From Microbotryomycetes sp. JL201 (taxonomy: Eukaryota > Basidiomycota > Microbotryomycetes), in the NCBI GenBank assembly GCA_033819885.1, contig JAQYUZ010000007.1:434001-498000 (forward strand): a stretch of 64,000 bases of DNA, in the 5' to 3' direction. The notes under the pieces were generated by a model. It worked only from the letters and a program-made list of their open reading frames with translations. It was not told the DNA's origin and searched no databases. Made by a program: the position numbers and the translations under genes. This document shows positions 1-11,302 of this stretch, in pieces; within the stretch, counting starts at the first letter, position 1, and every line of letters begins with the position of its first letter.

Positions 1-980
1 AAACATGCGTTCGAGGTCAAAGACGAAGAAGAGTGCTGTTGCAACGAGCTCGGGCAGGCAGCCAAGGACGTAAAACACTGCTTTCATAGATCGCGAAATT
101 GGGGAAGGCCGAGGTGTGTGCGCATAGAATGCCAATTTGTAGACTGAAACGATAGTCTGTAATGCATGCCATCAGCAGGTGTCCAAATGTTGATGAATTT
201 CGCGGTGTGCGTGCTCACCAAGAGTCCACCTGTTACCGAAATGAATAGCGTCGCGTCGCGAGGTAGACGATGGTCTCGTACAGAAGCCAAGACTACTATA
301 ACAATCGCGCCAACAGTTGCAACGATGCAAAGCGCTGCATTCGCGTCTCTCATGCGTCTGATTGCATCGACGGTGCCCTGGTTGATTCCCCCTTGACTGT
401 TGAAGAGGTTGCTGAACTGGGAGCCGGTCTGAACGCAGACAGTTTGCGTTAGCATGTACTTCAGACCTCCGACATCGCACTCCGTGAGAGCGTACTGTTG
501 CACCCAAAACCAGCGCCGCAAGCAGCGCAATGTCTGCGACCTTGACGGCGATGCTGAGCGAGTCTCTTTTGGGTTGAAGTTGGACTTCAGGATTATAATT
601 GCGCCTGATGTGGTATTTGAGCAGAGCCAGCAGCGGTTCGCAGATCAACACAAAACCCGAAAGCAGGAGACTTTGTATTCAGGTCGAAATGGACGCAGCG
701 TCATTCAGTCACTCTGCGGCACATGTCGAGCAATCAAGACTCACACTTGATCCGCGATATACAGTCCAATTGACGAGCCTGAAGAAGTCGCTTGTATGGC
801 GCGGATAATGTATGTGGCAATACGCAGCGCCACAAAGATTGTCGGCCGAATGAGCAAGGGTGAACGGGTCCTCTTGCTGACAAGGCGTCTGAGCACCAAA
901 GGTATTACCAAGGCGTATGCAGCGACAAAAACGATGCAGCTGTGTAAAACAAATAAAGAGCTTTCAGCGATTGCTTCCAT
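1..980 (-). CDS. Multi-pass fungal membrane protein, cut by left window edge
   Basis: Integral membrane protein of unknown role; the C-terminus lies beyond the window. The ATG at 980 opens a hydrophobic segment (SLFVLHSCIVFVAAYALVIP). At least five further hydrophobic stretches follow in separate exons: around FVALRIATYII, LLLSGFVLICEPLLALL, VADIALLAALVLG, ALCIVATVGAIVIVVL and KAVFYVLGCLPELVATALFF. Three introns join these frames cleanly, with donors GTGAGTCTTG near 755, GTGCAACAG near 520 and GTGAGCACGC near 220. The topology resembles fungal seven-helix families such as RTA1-like or PTH11-like proteins, but I see no diagnostic motif and do not assign a family. A hydrophobic reading frame near 6.9-7.2 kb shows a similar residue pattern. 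Confidence 0.7.
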
Positions 981-1913
981 GAATGAGCCCACGATACATT
1001 GTTCCTCACGCGGCAAGGTCCTGTGATTTGATAGGGTATCCCCCAAGCAATGCCAAACCATTTTCGCTGAAAGGATCTTGGGCAGACATGTCGCGGAGTC
1101 GACAATGTGAGAGAAGAGTGGGGAGCGAATGGGAGCGAGATGGTGAGCGTCGGGGCGCACTGCAGGGCAAAATGCGATCCAGCAGGCGAGTAAAGCAGCA
1201 CCTGGTCTTGATAGTGAGCAGGCCAAGCGCTGACAGAAGGAACACAAGGATGAGAAGACTCAGTTGGTTCAAATCGGCGGGCCGGCTCCCCATTCGGTTC
1301 ACAAGAACGTGCTATTTCTATTTGTGGCAGCGACTATCTTTGTCCGGCAGGCTCTGAGCTATACTAGCTCCTCGGATTTCCATGGGGTTTGTGAGTCAGG
1401 ATCGCCTCAGGATTCTCCCGGAATCTTTGGCTTACAGAAGGCTTGCATCGCCTGCTCACATGCAAGTGGCCTCGCAAATGTGGGACGACTTTATCAAGTC
1501 TTCAGCTCTTGACACTGCCTCCCGACTTATCGGATATGAGTAGCATTGCTGTATCGACGAGCGGTGTCATCGATGCATGATGCGCAGACGGGGATACGCG
1601 CCTGCCTGCGGCTTTCGCTCCAAGCTCGCGGGGTCGGACAGCGCCGTGTCGATGGATTTCACGGGCAAGAAGTTCTCACATCTGAGCGCTAAATCTCAAA
1701 GATTCGCAGCATAAGCGGCGGGGCTTCGATATCAGTACCTGATGCACATCCGCTGGACAGCGCTCGCAGGTTTTCAGCGTACGCACATCAGGTTCTGGTA
1801 TCAGTGATGACAGCAAGCCGGCAATGAGGTAATACAACATACAGAGACAGAGTGTTTCAGTGGATCCGCGCAGAAAGGTAGCATAGCCACCAACAGCCAA
1901 CTGCAGCCATCGC
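981..1913. other. Intergenic stretch without a convincing gene
   Basis: About 930 bases between the membrane-protein start and the tau55-like stop codon. A minus-strand frame from the ATG at 1293 starts with a signal-like hydrophobic run (LSLLILVFLLSALGLL) and could be an upstream leader or small ORF. I cannot splice it convincingly into the gene starting at 980. Nothing else here looks coding, and no RNA gene or repeat is seen. Confidence 0.4.
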
Positions 1914-2598
1914 TCATCCCTCGCCTTCGCCACTCGAATTTTCATCCCTCCGCTCTTGCTCCTCTACGGCGGGTCCTGGCTCTGACGACCCTGCAACAGT
2001 TGCTGAATGGTCTCCTCCATCCTTCTGCGATCGCTGCGCTTTTCGCCTCTGAACTGCTTCTGCTCGAGTCTCTCCCAAAAACTTTCGCGGTCTGCCACGA
2101 GGTCTACCTGTACCTCTCGACTTTTTGCTAGTCTGGTTGACAGTGTTACGTTCCACGTTGGAGATCCCATGCGCAATGTCTGCTTTCGACACTAGCTTGA
2201 CGGGCTCGAATCGTACGCGAGCGCTTGTCGTTCGTGGCAACGGCGAAACTGTGCCGTCGTTGGCTGTCGAGAAGTAGATGAGAACTCCGCCTTTGTCTGT
2301 CCTTTGTTGAGACTTACGATTCCGGTCGAGAAAGATCTCGCTACCAATCAGTTGTTCGTGTTGGCCACGAAAGATTGATCCGCCCACGCGGGCGAATGGC
2401 GTATCGCTATTGAGACCCTACTTGGTGCGCAACGCCATATCGTTAGCGGGACATGCATACGAAGCAGCACTCGCCGTACGCCGAGGTTTGTTGGACGCCA
2501 TTTGTACTGACCAGCAGCTGCAATTCTCCATTCGTGACCGCGCCCGTTGGCAGCTTGCCAAAGTCGAGCGTCAAGTAGCACACCTGTTCAACAGTCAT
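1914..2598 (-). CDS. TFIIIC tau55/GTF3C6-like subunit with C-terminal AT-hook
   Basis: Likely the small RNA polymerase III factor TFIIIC subunit (tau55/TFC7 N-terminal part, GTF3C6) that helps the complex bind tRNA and 5S gene promoters. Two exons are joined by a 43-nt intron (2418-2460), giving about 213 residues. Residues 1-105 form the TFIIIC_sub6-like beta domain: a CYLTLDFG strand, then GLNSDTPFARVGGSIFRGQH and an LIGSEIFL strand, matching the order in GTF3C6 (hydrophobic strand, 'D..-P...-G..F-G-E', 'GT-I-F'). The C-terminal third is basic and polar and holds a textbook AT-hook (GRPRGRPRKF), which is not part of the usual core domain. The start at 2598 gives the complete first strand. 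Confidence 0.7.
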
Positions 2599-3055
2599 TC
2601 TGCATGAGCTTTGCGACGACCTTGCCTCGCGCATGCGACGCTTGACGGGCCGTGCGCGCCGCGACGCGTCAAGCTCACAGCGCGCCCGCGTGCACGTACT
2701 TCGTCTTCTTCCCATTCGTCATCATCGCGATCTACTGGGAGTGTGTCTGACTGCTTCCAGGTACTGTCAACGAGTGGCGTGACGGTTGTCATGGCGCCGC
2801 ACGCGCAAAGAAGCAGCGGTGATCTCGCGAATTTTGCACATCCAGACGTGTTGCTCATGAAACCTATACGGCCAAATACGTCAGCCGACTTGCTTCCTCT
2901 TCTCGTCTCGGATGGATCGCATCTACCCAGCGAAGCTACCGAAACGTCATGCTCACGTGACTTTGTAGAGACAACAAGATCAAATGGTGGCAAAACAACA
3001 CGGCTACGGCACATAACAAGCGTACAAAGATGGAGTCATCCCAGACCTCAACGAG
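2599..3055. other. Intergenic region between tau55-like and fasciclin genes
   Basis: About 460 bases forming the 5' flank of the tau55-like gene and the 3' flank of the fasciclin gene. It contains an E-box palindrome TCACGTGA at 2953-2960. A long plus-strand open frame runs through it but has no recognisable content and is read as chance. Confidence 0.5.
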
Positions 3056-3766
3056 CTAACCCTCGAGCGAGAGGACCCCGTCAACAAACAAAATGTCGCC
3101 ATTGCTTGCAAGCTGCACGCAGGCGAGGATCACTCGTCAGCGGGCCTCGACGATCGAATCAGAGGGCATACGGGCAACGCTCACATCGTCTCTATCGAGG
3201 ATCGTGACGCCGTTAACCAACCAGCCATCCTCTGTCTGCTTAAACTCGACCGTATCGCTTGCGTGCATCGTCTCGAACTGTCTGCCCTCAATGTCCTGAG
3301 GTCTTTCCCAAGGCACAAGCCCGGTGATAATGTGTCGCTTGACGAACGCCTCTAGGAAAGCTGCCGCTGCCTTGTCTTCGTCGTCGTCGTCACCATCGTC
3401 GTTTGCGTGAACCTGACCGGCCGAGTCTGGCGACGTGGACGGAGAAGGCAGTGGACCTTGATGAGGTTTACGCGCGAGGCTCATAATGGCCTTGTTGACT
3501 GGCACGATCACGGTGTGGCCTGCTGGGTTCCCAGGCAAGGCCGCCGCGCCCAACATGGTCGCAACACTCGCACTTGACCGACAGTAGTCGTAAAAAATGG
3601 AAGCCTGACTCGCGTGCACAGACAGGCGGTCTGCGAGCGTCGGTTGCCCAGAAGCAAAGGCGTCACCGCCGCGGTCGCTGGCCATCAAAGGGTACTGCGC
3701 CTTGCTCGTTGCGTAGCACGCAGTCACAAAGGTCGCCAACGAGCCCAAAAGTACACGGGACCGCAT
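3056..3766 (-). CDS. Secreted single-domain fasciclin (FAS1) protein
   Basis: Predicted extracellular or cell-surface protein with one FAS1 (fasciclin) domain, a fold used in adhesion. The N-terminus is signal-like (MRSRVLLGSLATFVTACYAT). The FAS1 domain starts near residue 45 (ADRLSVHASQASIFYDYCRS), with the conserved H1-type stretch GHTVIVPVNKAIMSLAR, and closes with the H2 block TVEFKQTEDGWLVNGVTIL and, from a short second exon, NGDILFVDGVL. A 39-nt intron (3113-3151) with an unusual GTCGAG donor supplies that last strand; without it the FAS1 domain would be cut short. An acidic Asp/Glu-rich insert lies mid-domain around residue 125. The total is about 223 residues, and no GPI signal is obvious. 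Confidence 0.75.
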
Positions 3767-4174
3767 CGGTGGTGCGTGGAGAACGACGTGTCCGTGGGTC
3801 GCTCCGACCTCGGGAGAACGGAGGCTTCGCTCTGTAAATGCGGAGAACCTGGCAGAAACGAGTGACTTGACATGCGCGTTGGTACTCGTGCACTCGACCG
3901 GCTATCTCTCGTTTGCTTTGGTCATGATAAATTTTCCCGTGGCGCCTCCTGTTCCTGTTCTCAGACTAGCCCCTGCACTAGCAGCAGTACAGGCGAAAGC
4001 AATTCACGACCGCAGCGGGTTCATAACACTCCACGGGCGGTACGGAAACGGACCACAACGCAAGTACAACAAGGGCAAAGCAAGCATCAAGCTTCTAGAA
4101 AAGGACCAGCCTCTAAAGCAGAAACCAGCTGCGATCAAACAATGTTTGTGGTCGTGGTAGTGGACAGTCCCACA
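3767..4174. other. Intergenic region upstream of the fasciclin gene
   Basis: About 410 bases between the fasciclin start and the inferred last exon of the Cys-rich secreted protein. It presumably holds the fasciclin promoter. No gene, repeat or RNA structure is recognised. Confidence 0.5.
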
Positions 4175-6687
4175 TCATTTGAGCTGTGTTGCCACGTGGT
4201 CACTGTTCACAAGCCATAAGTTTTTGCACGTCAGGAACTGAATCAGATCGTGTACTTACCCAACGTAGTTGTTCAAGTCAGACAGACCAGGAACGTATGC
4301 TCGATACACTCCGTACTGTATAGAGCACGTTGAATCAGCAGTCTGAACGGCGACTGAGCAGTACAATCCATGCTCACCTTGAGGGAGCCTTGGTCGCCCA
4401 TGTAGCCTTTGGCAGTATAAGTCAAAATCGGCACTTTTGTAAGTGCGTCTGAGATCGTATAGTCGAACGAGCCATTTGTCGTGCCCCAAGTCACGGTGGC
4501 ATTGTGTTGCAAGGTGCGATCGAGGATCGTGCTATGCAACAAAGGCGCACAGGTCAGCTGTACCCCAGGCTGAAAGTGTGAAAAACAATTCTCACCTCAA
4601 TGGAATCGAAGGGCACGATCCCAGTCCACAATCACGAGCAATGTCGTCGATATAGACTTGACCGTTCTTGATAGACAATGCGATAACGTATGCTGCACTT
4701 GCTTTGTCAGCGAACGTCATGTTTTCAATGAGCTGATTGCGACGCGTACCTCCACCGTCGACACGACGCAGCAGTTGCATCACGTGGAAAAACTGGTACC
4801 CAGACGTGGCTGGCGAAGCCAAGTGAGATTTCCATTGATAATTGAACGTGGTTCCTGCTGAAGCCGGTGGCCACGAAAGCATTTCAATACGTTGACGAGG
4901 TGTCTTTGTCGAAGTCGGGCTCGGTACGCCTGTTGCGGTAGACGTGGCAGTGAGGACGATCGAAGACGGATCGATTGACGACGGTACTGCAGGAGAGGCT
5001 GCATCGACTTTGACACATGCACTGCCAGCTTGAGTGTAGCCAGACATGCACCTCCAGCTGCAGACGCCTTTCGAGCCATTGCACCAACGATTCGCGAACG
5101 CCGGAATAGTCGTACCGGCCTCGGTGCAATCAACAGTTAGCTTGCAAGTGACTGGAGGATCAGATGAAGACGCTGTAGCTGAGCTTGCTGTTGTCGAAGT
5201 CGTCTGCTGTGTAGTGACGGTAGTTGTCGTAGCCGCGGCTTTCGATGTTGTAGTCGTCTTCCGTGTCGTAGTTGTCGTTTTCGCCCCATTTTTGGTGCAG
5301 AGTTTGGTCCAAGGATTGAGCGAATAGCCCGAATCGCAGACTGAGTGCACAAAGCGGCCGGATCAGTTTCTTGGCCAGCCATCTCGTCCGTTTTCACTCA
5401 CGCCATGTGCAAGTCTTTTTGGACGGGTCGCAGTACTCGTGAGAGTTGGCTGGCATTTCGATCCCGGCACATTGACTTGTTTTCGTGCACGGTCGAGAGG
5501 CGCCAGAATTTGCCCCCGTAGGCTGCGACGACGAGGAGGTGGTTGCAGCTGCTCCTCCCGTGTTCTTTTGGCACAGCTTCGTCCAAGGGTTCATCGTATA
5601 CCCACTGTTGCACACTTGAGATATCGAATGAAATTAGTAGCGTGTCATGGCCATGCCGGCTCGTTCTCCTTCTGACTCACGAAAGGTGCAAACTTTTTTG
5701 CTGGGATCGCAGTAGTTGCGCGCATTAGAGGGCACTTGCCCAGTACACTGCGAAGTTATGGAGCACGGAATCGATTGGGGCTGCTGAGTGCCAATTGTAG
5801 GCACGCTTGCAGCACTTGTCGAAGTAGTCGTGCCCTGGTCCGCTTGACACAGTTTCGTCCAAGGATTCAAGGTGTAACCATTGTTGCAGCCTGGTTCACA
5901 AGAGGAAACCGTGAGAAACCGATTTTTGAATCGTCTCTAAAACTCACGGTAGCTGCAAGCTTGCACGGTTTGGTCGCAGTACTGGTGGCTGTTGGCCGGA
6001 ATCTTTTGACCGTCGCAGGCCGATGTCAACGTGCAGGCGCGCCTACAGACTCCATCTACCAAATTATAGTTGGTGTTACACCGGAACGTGCATTTACCAG
6101 CTTTTGAGTCGCAGTAGTTGTGGCTGTTGGCGGGTATCGTCGCGCCGGCGCAATCACTCGTCAACTTGCAAAACATGGTCTGTCGACGCACGAAAGACAC
6201 GGGCTCTTGGATCTCGTCATCTTCAAAGAATACGTCACTCGGCAAGGATTCATCGTGAATTTCGTCGAGTCCGACCGTGTCCTGAAACTGTCCAATCTGG
6301 AATGGGTCGAGTGCCAGATCGAGCAGGGGCACGCCACCTTGATCAAGCGACCGTCTCTGCAGGTCACCAACACTGCAAACAGCGGAAGAAGAATTTCAGA
6401 TAACTGCAAGCTATATCAATAGCGAATTTTTTATGAGCAACTCACGAATCCAAGTGCATTTGGTAGCAGTCTCCAATCCTGACTTGAGGCGGACAGTTGT
6501 CGTAAAACAACTCTCCAGACGATTGCCATCGCAGAGACGAAGAAATGATACCGCTCTGCATCGATGTGCCCGTTGCCAACCTGAGAGAAGCTCGCCTGTC
6601 CAGCAGGACCGAGCCATCTGCCGTCGCTGGAGCGGCCTGAGCGACGGCGACGAACGACGCCACAGCAAACACCAAAGTCGAGAGCAT
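4175..6687 (-). CDS. Secreted modular protein: repeated Cys-rich modules plus C-terminal jelly-roll domain
   Basis: Predicted secreted wall or carbohydrate-active protein. The ATG at 6687 gives a clean signal peptide (MLSTLVFAVASFVAVAQA). After an acidic linker come Cys-rich modules of the form C-x-TSxC...IPANSHxYCD-x-C-x-R-C-N-x-GY, each then reading NPWTKLC. Two are in the exon 5948-~6370; the others end the exons 5681-5890, 5402-5614 and the long exon below 5340. The modules are separated by Thr/Ser-rich linkers. The C-terminal ~200 residues (NYQWKSHL, FFHVMQLLRR, YIDDIARDCGLGSCPSI, SLKYGVYRAYV) resemble a concanavalin-A-like jelly roll of the glucuronan or alginate lyase kind. Introns after each module fall in the same phase. 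The last exon (NNYVG followed by DHVATQLK) is inferred; otherwise the gene ends at 4256. Confidence 0.7.
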
Positions 6688-7489
6688 GGTGTCGAGATTG
6701 TGGCGCGCACGTGTATGGGTGCTATAGTTGCACAATCTGGTCAAAGTCGAGTAAACGCACGGAACGAAGCAAAGAAGAGGGCGTCACAGCTTCTTTCGAG
6801 ACTGGATGATTCCGGCGGGCAAAGGGATTTTGTATCTTTGGGCTCGCAGCAGCGCGTGGTCGACAGAAGCGCAGCGGGTTTACTCACACATACACACCTT
6901 TGCGAGAATATTTGGAAACTTGATGACCCATTACCGACTCGATTCGGTTAGTCCGACTTGCCGCATTTCTCCCGAGAAGGGCCGGCCGCGCCAGCCAAGT
7001 GGCCGCTTTGGGAAGCCACGTCAGCAGGCGCTTCAATCGCTGAAGCAATACAGCAAAATTGCAAAGCAAAATGATGTACAACAATTCAAGTGAAACATGA
7101 TGCGCGATGATGATTGTTTCACCTACACGTGCAGGAGTGAGCGCGATGCGCGAAGCAGCGAGCACGATGTTGACGGCCTGTGCGATTTTGCGCGCACAAT
7201 TACTCCTCTTATCCTGCAAAATTGATCGAGCATTTTTACCGCTCGCACGACAGTCCGTAGCTCGTTGCAAGGCGCATATTTAGAAACCGCCGGTGCGACT
7301 ACAGCAACTCTAAAAGGCGGGATGAAGGATGAATCAAACGAGTGCTGGAATGCAAACTGCAGATTACGACAATAGGAACAAGATAATGCTAGCAAGAGAG
7401 ATTGAGAGTAAGACAGGGAAAGCGAATGAAACAACAGCGAGGCATTCGCCATGTAATCCATAGTAGATACGGGGCGCGGGACGACCAGG
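6688..7489. other. Intergenic stretch with a possible membrane-protein fragment on the minus strand
   Basis: About 800 bases. Between about 6884 and 7270 the minus strand keeps one open frame with a strongly hydrophobic section (AHHVSLELLYIILLCNFAVL) flanked by basic residues. Its pattern resembles the helix pair IIRAIQA...ADQVLLLSGFVLI of the membrane protein at the left edge. No further transmembrane exons can be found on either side, so this may be a truncated paralogue or simply a chance frame. The rest is presumed promoter of the secreted Cys-rich protein and 3' flank of the hydrolase gene. Confidence 0.3.
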
Positions 7490-10400
7490 TCACAATTTGT
7501 TATCTTTTGGTAGCATCCGGATACCCTCGAGTTTCAGCTTGACGTCTTTCAGCGCTTTCGTCGCAGGTCTCCAAGTGTCGTACGCTTCTCGCAGGGCATG
7601 CAACTCTGCGTCAAAGAGTTCACGGATGGCGGGGTCCTCGATGATGCCTCGCAGAGCCCAAGTTAGAAGGTACGGGTTCCGTCGATCTCGAGGGTTGAAC
7701 GAGAAGGATAGTGGTGGTGCTAAAGTTCGTGTATCTTGGAAAGTCGGATTTTCGGTCAGCGCTGTAGATTCAAATTGGTAGCGCACGGCGAGTCTGTGTG
7801 ACGAAAAAACGTGAGCAACCTTTCGGGGACACGGCTCAGTCAACGTACGCAAAGACTTCTTCCTCGTCGTAAATCTTGGAGTGTCCAACACCAGTGAGAG
7901 CGCCTGCAAGTGCTTCGCTGATATGGTACACGAGGTCATGATCCTTGAGACCGGCATTCCGGAGCCGTGCAGAAAAGACGACCAAATTGGCCAGAAAGTC
8001 ACTGGTCCTGAAAGCTTGCGAGTCGATGTAAACCGCACGAAGAATGCCAGGATGCGATACACCGGAATACAGAGCAGAGTAGAGCGGCACGACCTGCAAG
8101 CAAGCGTTAGCGAATGCAGACACGCACACCCGAAAGGACTGCGCACCTGATCATTAATCGATCCGACCACTGTCAATTTGATGCCCGCAGACAATATGAC
8201 ACGCAGACTGTCGAACACGCGCGTCAGAGGGTGGCCGTAAAGATAGCATCAACACGCCCACCTTTCTAGAAACTTGCGCGCCTGCATCGATTCCGGGTTC
8301 TGAAACTCGAACAATTCTCGGGCAGGAGCAGACTCGAGATAATTGAAGTATGGCGACAGGGCGTAGGATTGATTGAGGAAGACAAATGGCCCTTGCGCAA
8401 TCGCGCACATGGCTAGCCTGCGCATACGAAGAGTGTGGAATTAGGAAGCATACTGACGGAGAAGTCCATACCACGCACATGTGAGTCTTGACCCCGGTTA
8501 TCAGACCTTGATCAAGCATGCGAGCGAGCAACTGAGTCGAGACTACACTACCCTGGCTGTGAGTCGCCAAGAAAACCACGTCGGCAGCTCTCAAAGCCTG
8601 TACCCATTCCTCGCGACTGATCAATTGGTCGTATAGCTTGTTGACCCGCTCTTCAATCTGCCCTTGACCCTCGAGTGCAATGGCTTGGATATTGAATGAG
8701 CTGACGTCTTTAGATTCAAGGTACGAGTGCACGGCGTCATGCATCATAGTGGCAAATTTGACGCTGAGTAGAACTCAAGAGCGTCAGAGTCTGCACTTAT
8801 ATCAGAAAGAGTATAATGCGACTTACGACGTGCCGGTTGGTTCGCCCAAGATGAATTTGACTTTGGGAGTCGGAAACCAGCCGTGTACTCCGATCGTCAC
8901 AACCCGCTTGATCCGGTCTAGCCTCGGAGCTTCCTCGACGACTGAGAGGGCTTTCGGCAACTTGGCCGCCGGGTCCTCCTTTGGCCGACGCTCAGCCGGG
9001 GTTGGAGGCGGTGGCTGCTGGAAAAAGTACGCGCTGACGGCACTGACAGCCCGAGTAAGTTTCGACTTTTGCGGCGGAAAGGACCTCGGCGGCCTATTAA
9101 AAGTGTCGGTGAACGTCGGCAGCACCAAGTTTTCGAAAGGCTGGTCGCGCTCGTGCTGTGTTGTTCGCGGGTGCGCCGAGTTGACACTGCCTGTCAGCGG
9201 TTTGACGGGATCGTCTTGCTGTGGAGCGAGGAACGGAGAGTTGGGGGCCGAGTTGTCGGTCGACGCTTTTGACATGGTTGACGCTTTCGACGAAACTATA
9301 CTGGCAGCTTGCGCTGCGGATCTCGGTAGCGCTGCCATCGGCGATATGCTCATCTGACTTGATGCAGACGACACGGCAGATGAGGACAAGCCGAACCTCT
9401 CCAGCAAGCCCCACGAGGGCTTCGAACGGATCGTCTGAGGTGGAGGGAGATCTTGGTCGATGGTAGTCTCTGTCGAATGTTGCGAAGTTTCGTTGTCGAG
9501 CGCCGGACACGTCGCTGCATCTGAATCATGACAAGCTGTGCTTTGCGATTCTTGCGTCGCTCGCCATCCAAACCACGAACGTTGGGTCCCGTCGGTCTTG
9601 CGATCAGAAGTCTGTGAGCCAGTCGAAGATGATTGTGTTGTTACGGCAGAATCCAAGGCAGTCTCTTGGTCTGTCTGTTGCACTGTGGCTTTGTCCACCG
9701 GTTCAACTTGTCTCTGCGATGGCGTGGCCCCGCCCCATCCGAACCAAGACGATCGCGCTGTCTCGGAAGACGCCAGGTCCTGATTGGACGGTTTTGGCGT
9801 CAGAGAAATCTCGGCTGCAAGCAAAGTCAAGAAGAAAGAATGAGCTTTCAGCCTTCTGACGTCTGCAAAGGAAGCCCCTCTTACGAGAATCGGCTGGCTT
9901 TGGCGTTGGCGCAGACATATCTGATTGTTCGCCATCGTTTCCATTGAGGGATGATTCCACACTTTCTTCGGTCTCGCCTTTCGACTCGTCATCTCGGAGA
10001 GACATGCTGCTCGAGGGGCGTGATATGCGCGAGAGCCATCCCGCACTCGTTGATGGACTTGAAACAATTCTCGCACTGGCTTGTTGCAAAGCCAGCTGAT
10101 TTGCACGCGAAGACTTTTTCGTGATAATGGACGGGGCCGGACTATTGCTGCCTGATCTGTTCCCGGTCGAGCTACGTGGCGGTGACTTGCCGGCCTCTTG
10201 CTGGTCATGATGAGCATTATGATGAGGGGGAGGCGCAAGGTACTGTGATCGTGTGCCGTTGGCGTTTGAAGCGGCCGAATGGCTTGAAACGGGCTGCAGC
10301 GACTTGGGATTGCGGTCCGGGTTTTGTTTCTGACGCTTGGGCGCGCCGGTTCCCGATCCGGATTCTGCACGTTTTGTCGCCGAGGCGGCAGAGTCTTTCA

Positions 10401-10857
10401 AGTCTATGTCTATTTCAGTGTCGCCTCTCGTCGAGTCTTCGTGGCCGCCGACGGTCGTCGATGACGACGAAGCTCGTCTTGGGCGGTTCCCTGCGATCGT
10501 GCTCGTGCTACTTGACGCTCGCTGCCTCTGCCCTTCATGCCTATGCCTGTAAGAGACTGTTGCGATAGATCTGCCAGAGCGAATGGATGCGCCGTCGTCT
10601 GCTTCCGAGACGTGGCGAGCGAGCAATGTGGCGGCCGAATTCGAATACGTTGTCGAAGTCCGCGCAGGCTTGTGCGTTGGCACAGACGCACCTCCAAACG
10701 CGGGATCTGCAGTGTACGAAGTGATTGTCGGCGCCGGTTTGGAGGAAGGCGTACGCCAGCTCATGGTTGCCAGTTGGCCGAGCTGGCTCGCGTACGTGCA
10801 ACTTTCCGCAGTCTGCTCAAAGTGACTGGCAGTGCACAGCTGCATGGAAAGGGGCAT
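7490..10857 (-). CDS. YML020W-like conserved fungal protein with alpha/beta-hydrolase-type domain
   Basis: Conserved fungal protein of unknown biochemical role. The N-terminal ~600 residues are Ser/Thr/Pro-rich and disordered-looking, with two near-identical short motifs, SSWFGWGG and RSWFGW. The conserved part begins at VVTIGVHGWFPTPKVKFILG and GEPTGTS, followed by a nucleophile-elbow-like ATHSQGSVVS (GxSxG-type, here HSQGS). Later stretches are KLTVVGSINDQVVPLYSALY (the region that usually carries the acid) and GHSKIYDEEEVF, where the His could complete a triad. S. cerevisiae YML020W has this layout from memory of the family. At least five short introns interrupt the gene; one joins PADS to PEISLTPKP. 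The first in-frame ATG is at 10857; MSWRTPSSKP, 33 codons further in, is an alternative start. Confidence 0.7.
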
Positions 10858-11302
10858 CAGCGATGGATCTGTGTTTCCAGTGTCGCTCAAGGTGCAACTG
10901 CAGTCCTGGTCGGGGCACTCGGCCGATCAACACCGGCGCTCGCCGCTCGGAGTCTCGGCCCACGGATGCAGCAAAGCGAGCCCGATGACGAGAGTCTCGG
11001 TCCACTCACTGCTCGAGAGCACTGTCCGGATGTAGCCGTAAAGGGTAGTCGTGTCAGCTCGGAGACCCAAGTCAGGTGACGCAACACAGGAGGCTCGGTC
11101 GCAAAATGATCGAGCCCACGAGATTGGGTAGCATAAAGCGCACAGGATCATGTTGAGGCATCAAAAGGCTCTGCAGGTGCAACGGTGCACTCTGGTGGGG
11201 CGGCGGCCTGTGCGTACCAGAGTCGTTGCAGGTTCAACCAAGAAATACAACCTTCGACTCCCGTCTGCAGGCCTGCGGGCTCTGCCGATCGGGCTGCTGC
11301 GT
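10858..11302. promoter_or_regulatory. Divergent intergenic promoter region (hydrolase protein / MDM1-type nexin)
   Basis: About 445 bases separate two head-to-head genes, so both promoters and 5' UTRs must lie here. No TATA box or recognisable element stands out. In-frame extension of the nexin frame upstream to 11150 lacks an ATG other than at 11150 and looks non-conserved. Confidence 0.45.

Noticed and set aside
2611-3207. Plus-strand open frame of about 200 codons crossing the intergenic region and the fasciclin gene end
   Set aside because: Basic, Ser-rich, no domain, and it overlaps the fasciclin exon whose identity is clear.
8680-9357. Plus-strand open frame of about 225 codons opposite the YML020W-like gene
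   Set aside because: Ser/Gly-rich mirror of the disordered region; no recognisable domain and no splice-supported neighbours.
10858-10890. Upstream extension of the YML020W-like frame to 10890
   Set aside because: The first codon there is TTG, not ATG; the first in-frame ATG is at 10857.
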